Origin: Enhygromyxa salina
GTDB taxonomy: Bacteria; Myxococcota_A; Polyangia; Nannocystales; Nannocystaceae
Direction: 5' to 3'
Length of the DNA stretch: 64,000 nucleotides
Assembly: GCF_002994635.1 (NCBI RefSeq)
Contig: NZ_PVNL01000013.1
Coordinates: 117,184-181,183, forward strand
The translations under genes were made by a program, and so were the position numbers. Under the pieces are notes generated by a model. The model was not told where the DNA came from, made no database searches, and saw only the letters and a program-made list of their open reading frames with translations. Below are positions 43,223 through 52,317 of this stretch, piece by piece (the stretch's first letter is position 1; each line of letters starts with the position of its first letter).

Positions 43223-43911
43223 CACGCACCTCCCTTCTTGGCGCGCAGCAGCTCGGAGCCACGCCGGGCCGCGCCGGGGCCGTTGGCGACAGACAGCACG
43301 GCGTCGACCACGTGCGGGTAGGTCCCGCAGCGGCACAGGTTGCCGGCGATCGCGTCTTCGACCTGGGCCCGCTCGAGCGGCTGACCCGCGCTGCGCCGCA
43401 GCAGCGCGCTCGAGCTGATCAACATCCCGGAGGTACAAAACCCGCACTGCATCGCGTCGTGCTCGACGAACGCGAGCTGCAGGGCCGAGAGCTGCGAAGA
43501 CTTGCCCAGCCCCGCGACCGTGGTGATCGAGGCCCCGGCGACGTCGAGCGCGAGCAGCATGCAGCTGTTGCGCGGGACCTCGTCGACCAAGACCATGCAG
43601 GCCCCACACGCGCCGCGATCACACACGACCTTGGTGCCCGTGCGATCCAGATCCAGCCGCAGCAGGTCGAGCAAGGTGGTGCGCGCCTCGACCTCGAGCT
43701 TTTGGGGCTGGCCATCGAGCACGAACTCGAGCGGGGTGGGCGTCAGGCCGATCGCCCCGTCGACGTCGGGGGTCGGCGCCTGCTCGGGGTGGACCGATGG
43801 ATCGTCCGTGGTGCAGCCCGCCACCAGCGTGGCTGCGCCGATGCTGCGAAACAACCCGCGGCGCGTGAGGCCGCGAGTCTCGTCGTGCTCGGGAGCGTCT
43901 CGCTTCGACAT
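43222..43911 (-). CDS. paoA: Aldehyde oxidoreductase iron-sulfur subunit with Tat signal (PaoA-like)
   Basis: 229 residues. LTRRGLFRSIGAATLVAGC is a twin-arginine signal ending in Cys, so the complex is exported folded and may even be lipid-anchored. The plant-type [2Fe-2S] domain has CDRGACGACMVLVD; the second [2Fe-2S] domain has QCGFCTSGMLIS and CRCGTYPHV. It is first in the operon, followed without gap by the Mo, FAD and Cys-rich genes. Order Fe-S, Mo, FAD differs from E. coli paoABC (Fe-S, FAD, Mo). Confidence 0.9.
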   Translation of the reverse strand: MSKRDAPEHDETRGLTRRGLFRSIGAATLVAGCTTDDPSVHPEQAPTPDVDGAIGLTPTPLEFVLDGQPQKLEVEARTTLLDLLRLDLDRTGTKVVCDRGACGACMVLVDEVPRNSCMLLALDVAGASITTVAGLGKSSQLSALQLAFVEHDAMQCGFCTSGMLISSSALLRRSAGQPLERAQVEDAIAGNLCRCGTYPHVVDAVLSVANGPGAARRGSELLRAKKGGA

Positions 43912-44099
43912 GCGGTCAGAGAGTACCCCGTCCCCCGCCCACGCGCGCTCGTGGACACGAGCGCCCTGACCCCCGCGGCGGCGATCTCACCAGCTGCATG
44001 GTCAGCGACGCCGATCCCCAGCGCCACGGGGTCTGGCTGGCCAAGCCCAAGTCACTCGCGCGGCCCGGGTCGCGCGCTTCATCGCGGCGCGGGGCGGGC

Positions 44100-44783
44100 T
44101 CACCCTCCGCAGGCGCCTGACTCACGGCCAGCGTTGGCCTGCGTGGCGACGAGACGGGCGACGAGCACGACGAGATAGATCTGCCCGATCAGCGCTTGCG
44201 TCGCGACCAGCGCCTGCGTCAGCGGGTGCGTCGGTGTGGTGTCACCGAACCCGAGAGTCGTGAGGGTCACGAAGCTGAAATAGAACGCCCGATCCAGGCG
44301 GGCGCCGTCGACAAGCTCGACGTTGAACGAGCCCGGCAGCGCGATGTCGGCGATCGCGTAGATCAGCGCCCAGGTGAAGCCCAGGAGGTAGTAACCAGAC
44401 AGCGCCGCGAAGATCGTGTCGACGGTGACCCGCTGCGCCCGGATCGTCCAGCGAATGACCAATATCGCGGTCAGGCCAATGAGCGCGGCGTGAAACACCA
44501 GCCACGCGCCGCGCCAGCTCAGGCTGTCATCGCTGGCGATCAGCCCGGCGGTCGACAGCACGCTGACCAGCATGAGCGCGAGGTAGGCGACCCGCAACGG
44601 AGCGCGATCGATCGTGAGCCAGCCGGCCACGCCGACGACCGCGATGAAGCCAGCGCCCGCGATCAGGTTGAGCCACCCGACATCACGAAATATCGGCAGC
44701 GCGACGTGCAGTGCCAGCGTCAGCACGAATAGCGCGATGAAGCGACCCTCGCGGCTGCGCTCGTGTGGTGCCACCCGCGTCAT
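44100..44783 (-). CDS. Two-pore-type potassium channel (Ion_trans_2)
   Basis: 227 residues from ATG 44783. Six hydrophobic segments: four N-terminal helices (FIALFVLTLALHVALP; NLIAGAGFIAVVGVAGW; VAYLALMLVSVLSTAG; GAWLVFHAALIGLTAILVI), then a pore unit with YYLLGFTWALIYAIAD, a turret and the filter FVTLTTLGFGDTTPTHPLT, and a last helix. TxGFGD marks a K+-type filter. It is divergent from the RND efflux operon, sharing a ~110-base promoter region. Confidence 0.85.
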   Translation of the reverse strand: MTRVAPHERSREGRFIALFVLTLALHVALPIFRDVGWLNLIAGAGFIAVVGVAGWLTIDRAPLRVAYLALMLVSVLSTAGLIASDDSLSWRGAWLVFHAALIGLTAILVIRWTIRAQRVTVDTIFAALSGYYLLGFTWALIYAIADIALPGSFNVELVDGARLDRAFYFSFVTLTTLGFGDTTPTHPLTQALVATQALIGQIYLVVLVARLVATQANAGRESGACGG

Positions 44784-44895
44784 CTCGTGTCCAGCATAGT
44801 CGGCGACGAATCGCGAGGCGACGATACCAAGTGTCAACTTGGAATTGCCGGATGTGTTCGCTTGTCCGATCCGCAAAACGTGCCACCCCACTCTC

Positions 44896-46011
44896 ATGCC
44901 AACGTTGCGCCGTGGTCCGTGGGCGCCCGCGCTGCTCAGTCTTCTGTGCTCGTTGGTCTCGCCCGCCTGTGGCGAGCAAGCGCCCGAGTCAGCCGAGGCG
45001 ACTCGCCCGGTCAAGACCTTCGAGGTCGGCGCGGCGGACAGCGGCTTCAACCGCGAGTGGCCCGGTCGCGTCGAGCCCACCCAAAACGCCGAGATGTCGT
45101 TCGCCGTCGCGGGCGACATCGTCGAGCTGCCGGTCGAGGAGGGCATGCCGGTCACCAAGGGCCAGCTGCTCGCAAGCCTGGACGCGCGGCACTTTCGGGC
45201 TCGCCTCGATCGCGCGCGGGCTCAGCTTCGCTACGACCAGACCGAGTACGAGCGCAGCGCGACCCTGGTCGAGCGCGGCGCCGTGGGCCGGGCCGAGCTC
45301 GATCGGCGGACCCGATCCCTGTCCGTGAGCGAGGCCGAGTTCGCCGAGGCCAAGAAGGCACTGGCAGACACCAAGCTGGTCGCGCCCTTCGCCGGGACCG
45401 TGGCCAAGAAGCTCGTCGATAATTTTCAGAGCGTCGCGGCCAAGCAGCCCGTGGTCGTCATTCAGGACGCGACGAGCCTCGAGATCGTCACCCACGTCTC
45501 GCAGCGTGACTACGCGGCGGCCGAGCCGGGCCTGACGGTCGCGCAGCGCAGCGAGCGGGCCGCCGGCCGCGTCCATGTGGTCCTGGACACGCTCCCGGAT
45601 CTGCTGATCGCCGCGCGGCTCAAGGAGATCGCCACGGTCCCCGATCCGATCACGGGGACCTACGAGGTCACCTGGTCGTTCGACCCGCCGCAGGACGTGA
45701 TGATCACCCCGGGCATGACCGCCAGGGTCCTCGTCGCCGGGCTCGCGCGCGAGCCGGTCGACGCCGGGGCCGTGCTCGTGCCGATCGAGGCGCTCGTCGG
45801 GTCCGACGACGGCGGCGCGCACGTGTGGGTCATCGACCGCGAGACGATGACCGTGGCCCGCGTGGCCGTCGAGACCGGGACCGCGAGCGGAGGCTCGATC
45901 GAGGTCACCTCGGGCCTCGACGGCGGCGAGCTGATCGCAACGACGGGTGTCCACGCGCTGCGCGACGGACTCGTCGTGTCGCGGTTCGAGGATCTCTACG
46001 GTCGACCATGA
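44896..46011 (+). CDS. RND efflux periplasmic adaptor (membrane fusion protein)
   Basis: 371 residues from ATG 44896. The lipoprotein-like signal ends in LVSPAC. Adaptor features: the paired lipoyl half-motifs GRVEPTQNAEMSFAVAGDIV and VAPFAGTVAKKLVDNFQSVA, a coiled-coil hairpin between them (LDRARAQLRYDQTEYERSAT ... AEFAEAKKALAD), then beta-barrel and membrane-proximal domains (MITPGMTARVLVAGL, VPIEALVGSDDG). It links the inner-membrane pump encoded next to an outer-membrane TolC protein not found in this window. Stop and next start overlap (ATGA). Confidence 0.9.
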   Translation: MPTLRRGPWAPALLSLLCSLVSPACGEQAPESAEATRPVKTFEVGAADSGFNREWPGRVEPTQNAEMSFAVAGDIVELPVEEGMPVTKGQLLASLDARHFRARLDRARAQLRYDQTEYERSATLVERGAVGRAELDRRTRSLSVSEAEFAEAKKALADTKLVAPFAGTVAKKLVDNFQSVAAKQPVVVIQDATSLEIVTHVSQRDYAAAEPGLTVAQRSERAAGRVHVVLDTLPDLLIAARLKEIATVPDPITGTYEVTWSFDPPQDVMITPGMTARVLVAGLAREPVDAGAVLVPIEALVGSDDGGAHVWVIDRETMTVARVAVETGTASGGSIEVTSGLDGGELIATTGVHALRDGLVVSRFEDLYGRP

Positions 46012-49000
46012 ACGGCGCGCTCAACCTCGCGGAGCTGGCGATCCGGGCCAAGACCGTGACCCTGACGTTCGCGCTGATCTTGCTGATCGGTGGCCTGATC
46101 TCGTTCATGAGCCTGGCCCGGCTCGAGGACCCCGAGCTGACGATCAAGGACGCGCTCGTGGTCACGCCCTACCCCGGCGCGAGCGCGGCCGAGGTCGAGG
46201 CCGAGGTCAGCGATCGCGTCGAGCAGGCCGCCCAGGCCCTGGCCCAGACCAAGTACGTCCGGTCCAACTCGATGCCCGGCATGTCGATCGTCAAGGTCAC
46301 GATCAAAGATCACTACGACTCGACCGCGCTGCCGCAGGTCTGGGACGAGCTGCGTCGCAAGGTCACCGACGTCCAGGGCCAGCTCCCGCCCGGCGCCGGG
46401 CCCTCGGTCGTCAACGATGACTTCGGCGACGTGTTCGGCGTGTTCGTGGCGATCACCGGGCCCGAGTATGCCCCCGCGGAGCTCGAGGCGTACGCCAAGC
46501 AGCTGCGTCGCGCGCTGTTGCTGGTGTCGGACGTCGCCAAGGTCGAGCTCGTGGCGGCGCTCCCCGAGGTCGTCTACGTCGAGATGAGCGCCGCGGCCAA
46601 GCTTCAGACCGGGCTGTCGCCGGAGCAGATCGGGCGTGTGCTCGCGGCCAAGAGCCTGGTCGCCGACGGCGGGCGTGTGGAGGTTGGTCCCGAGCTGGTC
46701 CGGATCGCGCCCAGCGGCGGGGTCCGCAAGGTCGCGGACTACGAGGCCGTGCTCATCGAGAACCCGCAGACCGGCGCGCTGGTCCGGCTCGGCGACGTCG
46801 CAACGATCCGCCGTGGCTACCGTGACCCGCCCGCGCAGCTGCTGCGCGTCGACGGCGAGCGAGCGCTCGGACTCGCGATCTCGACCGCCCCGGGCGGCAA
46901 CGTCGTGACCATGGGCGAGGCCCTGAGCGCGCGGGCGGCCGAGCTGGACTACCTCCGGCCCCACGGCGTGGAGTTTCACGTCATCGCGCTTCAGTCCCAG
47001 GCCGTGACCGCGGCGATCGACGCGTTCACGATCAACCTCGCCGCCGCGGTCGGCATCGTGATCGTCGTGCTGTTGCTGTTCATGGGCCTGCGCAGCGGGC
47101 TGATCATCGGCGGCGTCCTGATCCTGACGATCAGCGGGACCTTCATCTTGATGGACATCGGCGACATCGCGCTTCAGCGGATCTCCCTCGGGGCTCTGGT
47201 CATCGCGCTTGGGATGCTCGTCGACAACGCGATCGTCGTGACCGACGGGACCCTCGCCGGGCTCGCGCAGGGACAGACGGCGCGGACGGCCGCGGTCGCG
47301 ACAGTCAAGCAGACCGCGACCCCGCTGCTGATCGCAACGATCATTGCGATCTTGAGCTTCGCCGCGATCGGGACCTCCGACGACGCGACCGGCGAGTACT
47401 GCGGGTCGCTCTACCAGGTCCTGCTCTACTCGCTGTCGCTGAGCTGGGTGACGGCGATGACGGTCACGCCGGTCTTGTGCGTGATGTTTCTGCGGCCGCC
47501 GCGAGCCCAGCCGGAGGTCGTCGACGCGGCCGAGCGCCCGCGCCTGGCCCGGGCCTACGAGCGCGTGCTGACAGCCGCCATGCGCCGCCGCGGGCTCACG
47601 TTGCTGGTCGCGCTCGGTCTGTTCGCCGCGGCCGTGATCGGCTTCGGGCAGGTCAAGCAGAGCTTCTTCCCGGACTCGACCCGCCCGCAATTCATGGTCG
47701 ACTACTTCGCGCCGCGCGGGACTCACATCGAGCAGACCGAGGCCCAGCTCGGCGAGATCGAGGCCTGGATCGGCGGGCTCGACGGCGTCACGCAGGTCGC
47801 CACGGTCGTCGGCCAGGGCGCGCCGCGCTTCTTGCTGACCTACGCGCCCGAGGAGCCGGACGGCGGCTACGGTCAGCTGTTCGTCGACGTCGACGACTAC
47901 GCAAAGATCGCCGGGCTCCAGGCCGAGATCCAGGCCGCGCTCGAGACCCGCTTCGTCGCCGGCGAGGGCAACACCAAGCTGTTCATGCTCGGGCCCGGCG
48001 AGGGCGGCAAGATCCAGATCCGCCTCAGCGGCCCCGCTCCCGATCGCCTGCGAGCGCTCGCGGGCCAGGTCATGGACATCCTCGAGGACGCGGGCGCCCG
48101 CGGGGTCCGCAACGACTGGCGCGAGCGGGTCGAGGCCCTGCGGCCGCTGCTCGCCGAGGAGCCCGCGCGGCTCGCTGGCGTCGATCGTCGGGCCGTGGCC
48201 GAGGCGATCCACGCGACCTTCGAGGGCCAGACGATCGGGGTCTACCGCGAGGGTGACAAGCTCCTGCCGCTGATCGCCCGCGCGCCCGAGCGCGAGCGTG
48301 ACGACGTCGCGAAGCTCGGCAACGCCCAGGTCTGGTCCCCGACCGCCCGGCGCTGGATCCCGATCCGGCAGGTCGTCGCTGGCGTCGACATCGTCGAGGT
48401 CGACGACCTGATCCGCCGCCGCGATCGGCTCCCGACCATGACGATCCACGCCGACCCGCCGCTCGATGGCCTCGCTGATCAGCTGCTCGCGCGCGTGGTC
48501 CCGGACATCGAGGCGATCGACTATCCCCAGGGCTACGGCTTCGAGCTCGGCGGCGAGTACGAGAAGTCGAGGGACGCGCGGACGGCGATGGCCTTCAGCG
48601 TGGTCCTGTTCGGGGTCTTGATGATCCTGATGACGATCGTGCTGTTCAACGCCGTGCGCCAGGCCCTGGTCATCTGGCTGTGCGTGCCGCTGTCGATCGT
48701 CGGCGTGACCGTGGGGTTGCTGCTCACCGACAACCCGTTCGGGTTCATGGCCACGCTCGGGCTCCTGAGCTTGGTCGGCATGATGATCAAGAACTCGATC
48801 GTGCTGATCGACGAGATTGACCTGCAGATCGACCGTGGCGTGCCCCGGTTCACCGCCGTGATCGCGGCGTCGGCCAGCCGCGTGCGTCCGGTCGGCATGG
48901 CCGCGCTGACGACCATGCTCGGGATGATCCCGCTGTTCACCGACGCCTTCTTCGTGTCGATGGCCGTCACGATCGTGTTTGGGCTCGGGTTCGCCACGAT

Positions 49001-49067
49001 CCTGACCTTGGTCTTGGTCCCCGTGGTCTACGCGACGGTGTTTCGCGTGGCCGGGCAGGAGGTCTGA
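46008..49067 (+). CDS. RND-family efflux transporter, inner-membrane pump
   Basis: 1019 residues, full length. About twelve transmembrane helices and two large periplasmic loops in the usual order. Signatures: the N-terminal helix, GASAAEVEAEVSDRVEQA, VRSNSMPGMSIVKVTIKDH, and the proton-relay helix ALGMLVDNAIVVTDG with Asp. The second half contains FGFMATLGLLSLVGMMIKNS and ASRVRPVGMAALTTMLGMIP. It belongs to the HAE1/MMPL-like multidrug group; substrates unknown. Translationally coupled to the adaptor gene. Confidence 0.93.
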   Translation: MNGALNLAELAIRAKTVTLTFALILLIGGLISFMSLARLEDPELTIKDALVVTPYPGASAAEVEAEVSDRVEQAAQALAQTKYVRSNSMPGMSIVKVTIKDHYDSTALPQVWDELRRKVTDVQGQLPPGAGPSVVNDDFGDVFGVFVAITGPEYAPAELEAYAKQLRRALLLVSDVAKVELVAALPEVVYVEMSAAAKLQTGLSPEQIGRVLAAKSLVADGGRVEVGPELVRIAPSGGVRKVADYEAVLIENPQTGALVRLGDVATIRRGYRDPPAQLLRVDGERALGLAISTAPGGNVVTMGEALSARAAELDYLRPHGVEFHVIALQSQAVTAAIDAFTINLAAAVGIVIVVLLLFMGLRSGLIIGGVLILTISGTFILMDIGDIALQRISLGALVIALGMLVDNAIVVTDGTLAGLAQGQTARTAAVATVKQTATPLLIATIIAILSFAAIGTSDDATGEYCGSLYQVLLYSLSLSWVTAMTVTPVLCVMFLRPPRAQPEVVDAAERPRLARAYERVLTAAMRRRGLTLLVALGLFAAAVIGFGQVKQSFFPDSTRPQFMVDYFAPRGTHIEQTEAQLGEIEAWIGGLDGVTQVATVVGQGAPRFLLTYAPEEPDGGYGQLFVDVDDYAKIAGLQAEIQAALETRFVAGEGNTKLFMLGPGEGGKIQIRLSGPAPDRLRALAGQVMDILEDAGARGVRNDWRERVEALRPLLAEEPARLAGVDRRAVAEAIHATFEGQTIGVYREGDKLLPLIARAPERERDDVAKLGNAQVWSPTARRWIPIRQVVAGVDIVEVDDLIRRRDRLPTMTIHADPPLDGLADQLLARVVPDIEAIDYPQGYGFELGGEYEKSRDARTAMAFSVVLFGVLMILMTIVLFNAVRQALVIWLCVPLSIVGVTVGLLLTDNPFGFMATLGLLSLVGMMIKNSIVLIDEIDLQIDRGVPRFTAVIAASASRVRPVGMAALTTMLGMIPLFTDAFFVSMAVTIVFGLGFATILTLVLVPVVYATVFRVAGQEV

Positions 49068-49268
49068 GTGCCGGTGGGACGGTGTGCGGCAAGACACCGA
49101 TGAGGTCCCCGAGATGCCGATTGTGGCGTCGGCGGACCTGGAAGATCGTTGCCAACCACTACCAAGCTGTATCGGTGACCACCGCGAAGTCGCGCGATTC
49201 GGCTCGGCTCAGTAGGGATCCGCGGGTACCGTCACGCCACCGGCTCGTCGACAGGACGCGAGCACGCA

Positions 49269-51311
49269 ATGGAGCACGCGATGAGCAACACAGGTAGGCG
49301 GCGCATTTGCTCGACGCTACCCGATACACAGCGGAGCGTCCTCTGGTACGCTGAGCCAATCGTGACCAAGCCCCACCCCGTCGACTCGCGCGTGCGCCCT
49401 GCCGCCGTACCGTCCGAGGCCTGGTGGTCGGCCAAAGACAACGAGTGGGTCCATGGCCACAGAGATCCCGACGGCGAGCTCCACGGTGAAGTCCGCTACT
49501 GGCGACCTGACGGAACCTGGTGTTGCGCCACATACCACCGCCACGGTCAGCCGCACGGCAGCTTCACCCGGTTTCACGAGACCGGCGAGATCTCGCAGAC
49601 CGGGAGCTTCGAGGCTGGCCAACTTCACGGACAACACACGCTGTTTGCGGCCACCGGTTACACGACGGAGAACATGCACGCTGGCGGCATCAGCCGTGAG
49701 ATCGTGCGGTCGGAGTACGACTATATCAACGGCCACTTCACGACCATCCGCTATTTCGGCGCCGACGGGACCGCGCTGCAGACCGACGGGACGCCGCTCC
49801 CGAGCCGACCGTCCGGCGTCCCCGCTCACGCAATTCGCAACAGCAAGAGCGGCACGTGGCTGGCAGGTAGGTGGGACAGCCAGGGCCGCCGCGAAGGACC
49901 GCTCGAGGTGTTTGACGCCGACGGGCGCCGCCTTGCGATCGAGACATATCGACAAAACCTCGCCCACGGACCGACGACGCTGTTCTATCCGGGCGGAACC
50001 CTGCGAGCGGTGCTCGCGTACGCCAACGGCAAGCTTCACGGAACCACCGAGAGCTTCTACCGAGACGGAACCCTGGCACGACGAGCCCAGTTCAAAGCGG
50101 GTGAGTGGGCCGGGACGCTGAGCGATTGGTCGCCAAGTGGCGAATTGATCGACGAGGTCAGCATCGTGGCCACGCCCCCGGCGAGTCCACCGCCCGCCGA
50201 GCCGTCTGAGCTCGCGCTGCGAGGCGATGTCGCGGCAGCGGCAGTCGAGGCCGTCGCCGAAGCCCCGATCTCGGCAGCCGGCATGGCGCGCCTGATCGCG
50301 ATCGGATGGGGCGGCGACGAGGAGCGCGACGCCACGCTGGCCCGGGTCGCTCGGCGGGTGGTTCGTGCGCGCCAGGATCCCGCGCTCACCGAGGCCCTGC
50401 GCGAGACCGGACTGGACACGGCACCGCGGCTGCTCACGGCGACTCGACTCCGACGCGTGATCACAGCGATGCGCGCGGTCCCAGCGGTCGACCAGCACGC
50501 GCTGGTCCCCGCCTTCGCCGAGCGCGGGGGCGTTGGACGAGCCGCGGTGCTCGACCGCGACGACGCGATGGGCGTCGCCGCGCTGCGTGCCCAGGTCAAC
50601 GGCGAGCGACTCAACCTGAGCAATAAGGGCCTCGAGCGGCTGCCTCGCGCGATCCGGCGGCTCGCGTCGGTGCGCGTGATCGATGCTCGCGACAATCAGA
50701 TCACAGAGGTACCGCCCGAGATCGCAGGGGTGTTCTTTTTACGCGAGGCGGACCTCACCTCGAACCGCCTCGCCACGCTGCCAGACCAGCTCGCGCGCCT
50801 CGGCGACCTGCGTGAGCTACAGCTCGCCAGCAATCAATTCGCGACGCTCCCACAGGTCGTCACGAAGCTGACCGAGCTCGAGGTGCTCGGCTTGGGCGAC
50901 AACGAGCTCGTGACCCTGCCAGCGGACATTGGACGACTCACCCACCTGGGCACCCTGTGGCTACACGGCAATCCGCTCGCAGGTCTGCCGGACTCGTTCG
51001 CACAGCTGAGTTCGCTGACATTCCTGCATCTGGGCGATCTGCCCTGGGCGACACCGTCCCCCGTGATCTTCGAGCTCGAGTCGCTGCGCGAGCTGTGGCT
51101 CGCCTCACCAAGCTTGACGCACCTGCCCGCAGACATCGGGCGACTGACCAAGCTCGAGCGCCTCTCGATCTGGTACTCTGGCCTGACCGAGCTTCCGGAC
51201 GCGCTATTCGAGATGACCTCGCTCCGTGAGATCCGGATACGCGACAACCCATTGCCCGCTGGGGTGATCGAGCGGTTGAAGGAGGCCCACCCTGACTGCA
51301 AAATCTTCTGA
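49269..51311 (+). CDS. MORN/YwqK-like repeats fused to leucine-rich repeats
   Basis: About 680 residues; ATG 49281 (GGAG upstream) or GTG 49362 are equally possible starts. Residues ~60-300 contain repeated units such as DGELHGEVRYWRPDGTW, HGQPHGSFTRFHETGEI, EAGQLHGQHTLFAATG, GRREGPLEVFDADGRRL, LAHGPTTLFYPGGTL and GKLHGTTESFYRDGTL, which are MORN-like (YwqK antitoxin-type) repeats. A helical linker follows (residues ~305-445). The last ~230 residues are bacterial LRRs (LERLPRAIRRLASVRVIDAR, DNQITEVPPEIAGVFFLRE, LATLPDQLARLGDLRELQLA). No signal peptide. Probably protein-protein contacts; function unknown. Its 3' end carries the ribosome site of the next gene. Confidence 0.82.
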   Translation: MEHAMSNTGRRRICSTLPDTQRSVLWYAEPIVTKPHPVDSRVRPAAVPSEAWWSAKDNEWVHGHRDPDGELHGEVRYWRPDGTWCCATYHRHGQPHGSFTRFHETGEISQTGSFEAGQLHGQHTLFAATGYTTENMHAGGISREIVRSEYDYINGHFTTIRYFGADGTALQTDGTPLPSRPSGVPAHAIRNSKSGTWLAGRWDSQGRREGPLEVFDADGRRLAIETYRQNLAHGPTTLFYPGGTLRAVLAYANGKLHGTTESFYRDGTLARRAQFKAGEWAGTLSDWSPSGELIDEVSIVATPPASPPPAEPSELALRGDVAAAAVEAVAEAPISAAGMARLIAIGWGGDEERDATLARVARRVVRARQDPALTEALRETGLDTAPRLLTATRLRRVITAMRAVPAVDQHALVPAFAERGGVGRAAVLDRDDAMGVAALRAQVNGERLNLSNKGLERLPRAIRRLASVRVIDARDNQITEVPPEIAGVFFLREADLTSNRLATLPDQLARLGDLRELQLASNQFATLPQVVTKLTELEVLGLGDNELVTLPADIGRLTHLGTLWLHGNPLAGLPDSFAQLSSLTFLHLGDLPWATPSPVIFELESLRELWLASPSLTHLPADIGRLTKLERLSIWYSGLTELPDALFEMTSLREIRIRDNPLPAGVIERLKEAHPDCKIF

Positions 51312-51789
51312 TGATGCCGACGAGCTGGAGTTTGCCCAGCTGGCAGTTCGAGCGGGCGAGGCCGAGCTCTCGCACGTCTTGTGCCTCGCATCTGCCGATC
51401 CGCCCTGGGCCCCCGCGGTGGTCGTCGCCGCGATCGCGGGCCTGTTCGAGTCCGAGCGCGACTTTTTCAACGGTGGCGCGGATCAGTTCGTATGGAATCA
51501 TGGTCCCGGCGCGGCACGATCGATCGGTTCAGCCTGGCGCGCGGTCGGGGCCGTCGAAAATGGCGAGCTGCTCATCGAGCTCGCCAATGCGCTCGAGCGC
51601 CTCGAGGCCGCGCGCGGATGGGATGATGACAAGCCCATCCGGGCCTTCATCGAGTATCGCAGGTTGGTCGCCGGGCCGGATTTTGGTCGGCCCGAACCGG
51701 CGGAGGAGCTCGCCGAGGCCCTCGTGGAATGGGCGATCGAGCACCCTGAGGCGTTCGTCTCGCGCGACGTGAACGTGCCGACGTCCTGA
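51292..51789 (+). CDS. Hypothetical protein with probable CTG start
   Basis: 165 residues if started at CTG 51292, preceded 6 bases upstream by a perfect AAGGAGG (51279-51285) lying inside the LRR gene's last codons. In frame there is no ATG or GTG before residue 30; the first standard start is TTG 51379, which has no ribosome site and would cut the helix AQLAVRAGEAELSHVLCLAS. The protein is soluble and helical (AVVVAAIAGLFESERDFFNG, ELLIELANALERLEAARG, EELAEALVEWAIEHPEAF). It resembles no family I know. Overlap and coupling tie it to the LRR gene; an immunity- or partner-type role is only a guess. Confidence 0.6.
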   Translation: MTAKSSDDADELEFAQLAVRAGEAELSHVLCLASADPPWAPAVVVAAIAGLFESERDFFNGGADQFVWNHGPGAARSIGSAWRAVGAVENGELLIELANALERLEAARGWDDDKPIRAFIEYRRLVAGPDFGRPEPAEELAEALVEWAIEHPEAFVSRDVNVPTS

Positions 51790-51919
51790 GCGCCGTACGC
51801 TCACGGGCCGGAGCGTCGCCCCTCGGCCGGACCTGACGCGGCTATGCTCTGGTCGCGTCCACTCGAACTCCATATGGGCGAGTGAACCCGCAATCTCTGC
51901 GATGTCGTGGCGCGCCCGC

Positions 51920-52300
51920 CTAACACGGCCCTTCGCCGTTGTTGACGACCTCGACCAGGTCTCCGCCGGGGATCTGCGCGAGCACGGCCTCGATCTCAGC
52001 CGGCTGCAGCTGCGCGTTGCAGTAGATCGTGCCGCCTTCGAGCTCAGAGATGCTGGTGAGCGCGTCGAGGTTGATCAGGTTGTCGTTGAACAGAATGTCG
52101 ATGGTGCGGGCCTCGGAGATGCTCAGGCCGTCGAGGGTCGCCAGCGCCGGGTTCCGCTCGAGCCAGATACCTTCGAGCACAAACTCGAGGTTGGCGAAGT
52201 CCGACAGATCCACGAGCGGGGTCTCCGTGATGTTCACGCTGCGGGCGCATGTCAGGTCCGCGTACACGCTTGGATCCTCGTCGCCGGACAAATAGATGTG
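51920..52300 (-). pseudogene. C-terminal fragment of a leucine-rich/receptor-L-like secreted protein
   Basis: The minus frame ends in GEGPC at 51920 and reads back through NPALATLDGLSISEARTIDI, LFNDNLINLDALTSIS, CNAQLQPAEIEAVLAQIPGG and VNITETPLVDLSDFANLEFV. This irregular leucine-rich pattern of short beta strands is like receptor-L or myxobacterial surface LRR lipoproteins. The N-terminal half and signal are missing: near 52300 the frame runs into the 5' part of an unrelated oxygenase gene on the other strand. It is a truncated copy left by a rearrangement. Confidence 0.6.
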
Positions 52301-52317
52301 AGTGAGGCTAGAGCAGT

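Noticed and set aside
43912..44099. Possible LysR-like C-terminus (RVARFIAARGGL) between the Pao operon and the channel gene
   Set aside because: Too short, needs a frameshift, and has no other LysR feature.
45996..49097. 1033-codon minus-strand frame covering the RND pump
   Set aside because: The plus strand encodes a complete RND transporter with all signatures. The antisense frame is an artefact of codon bias.
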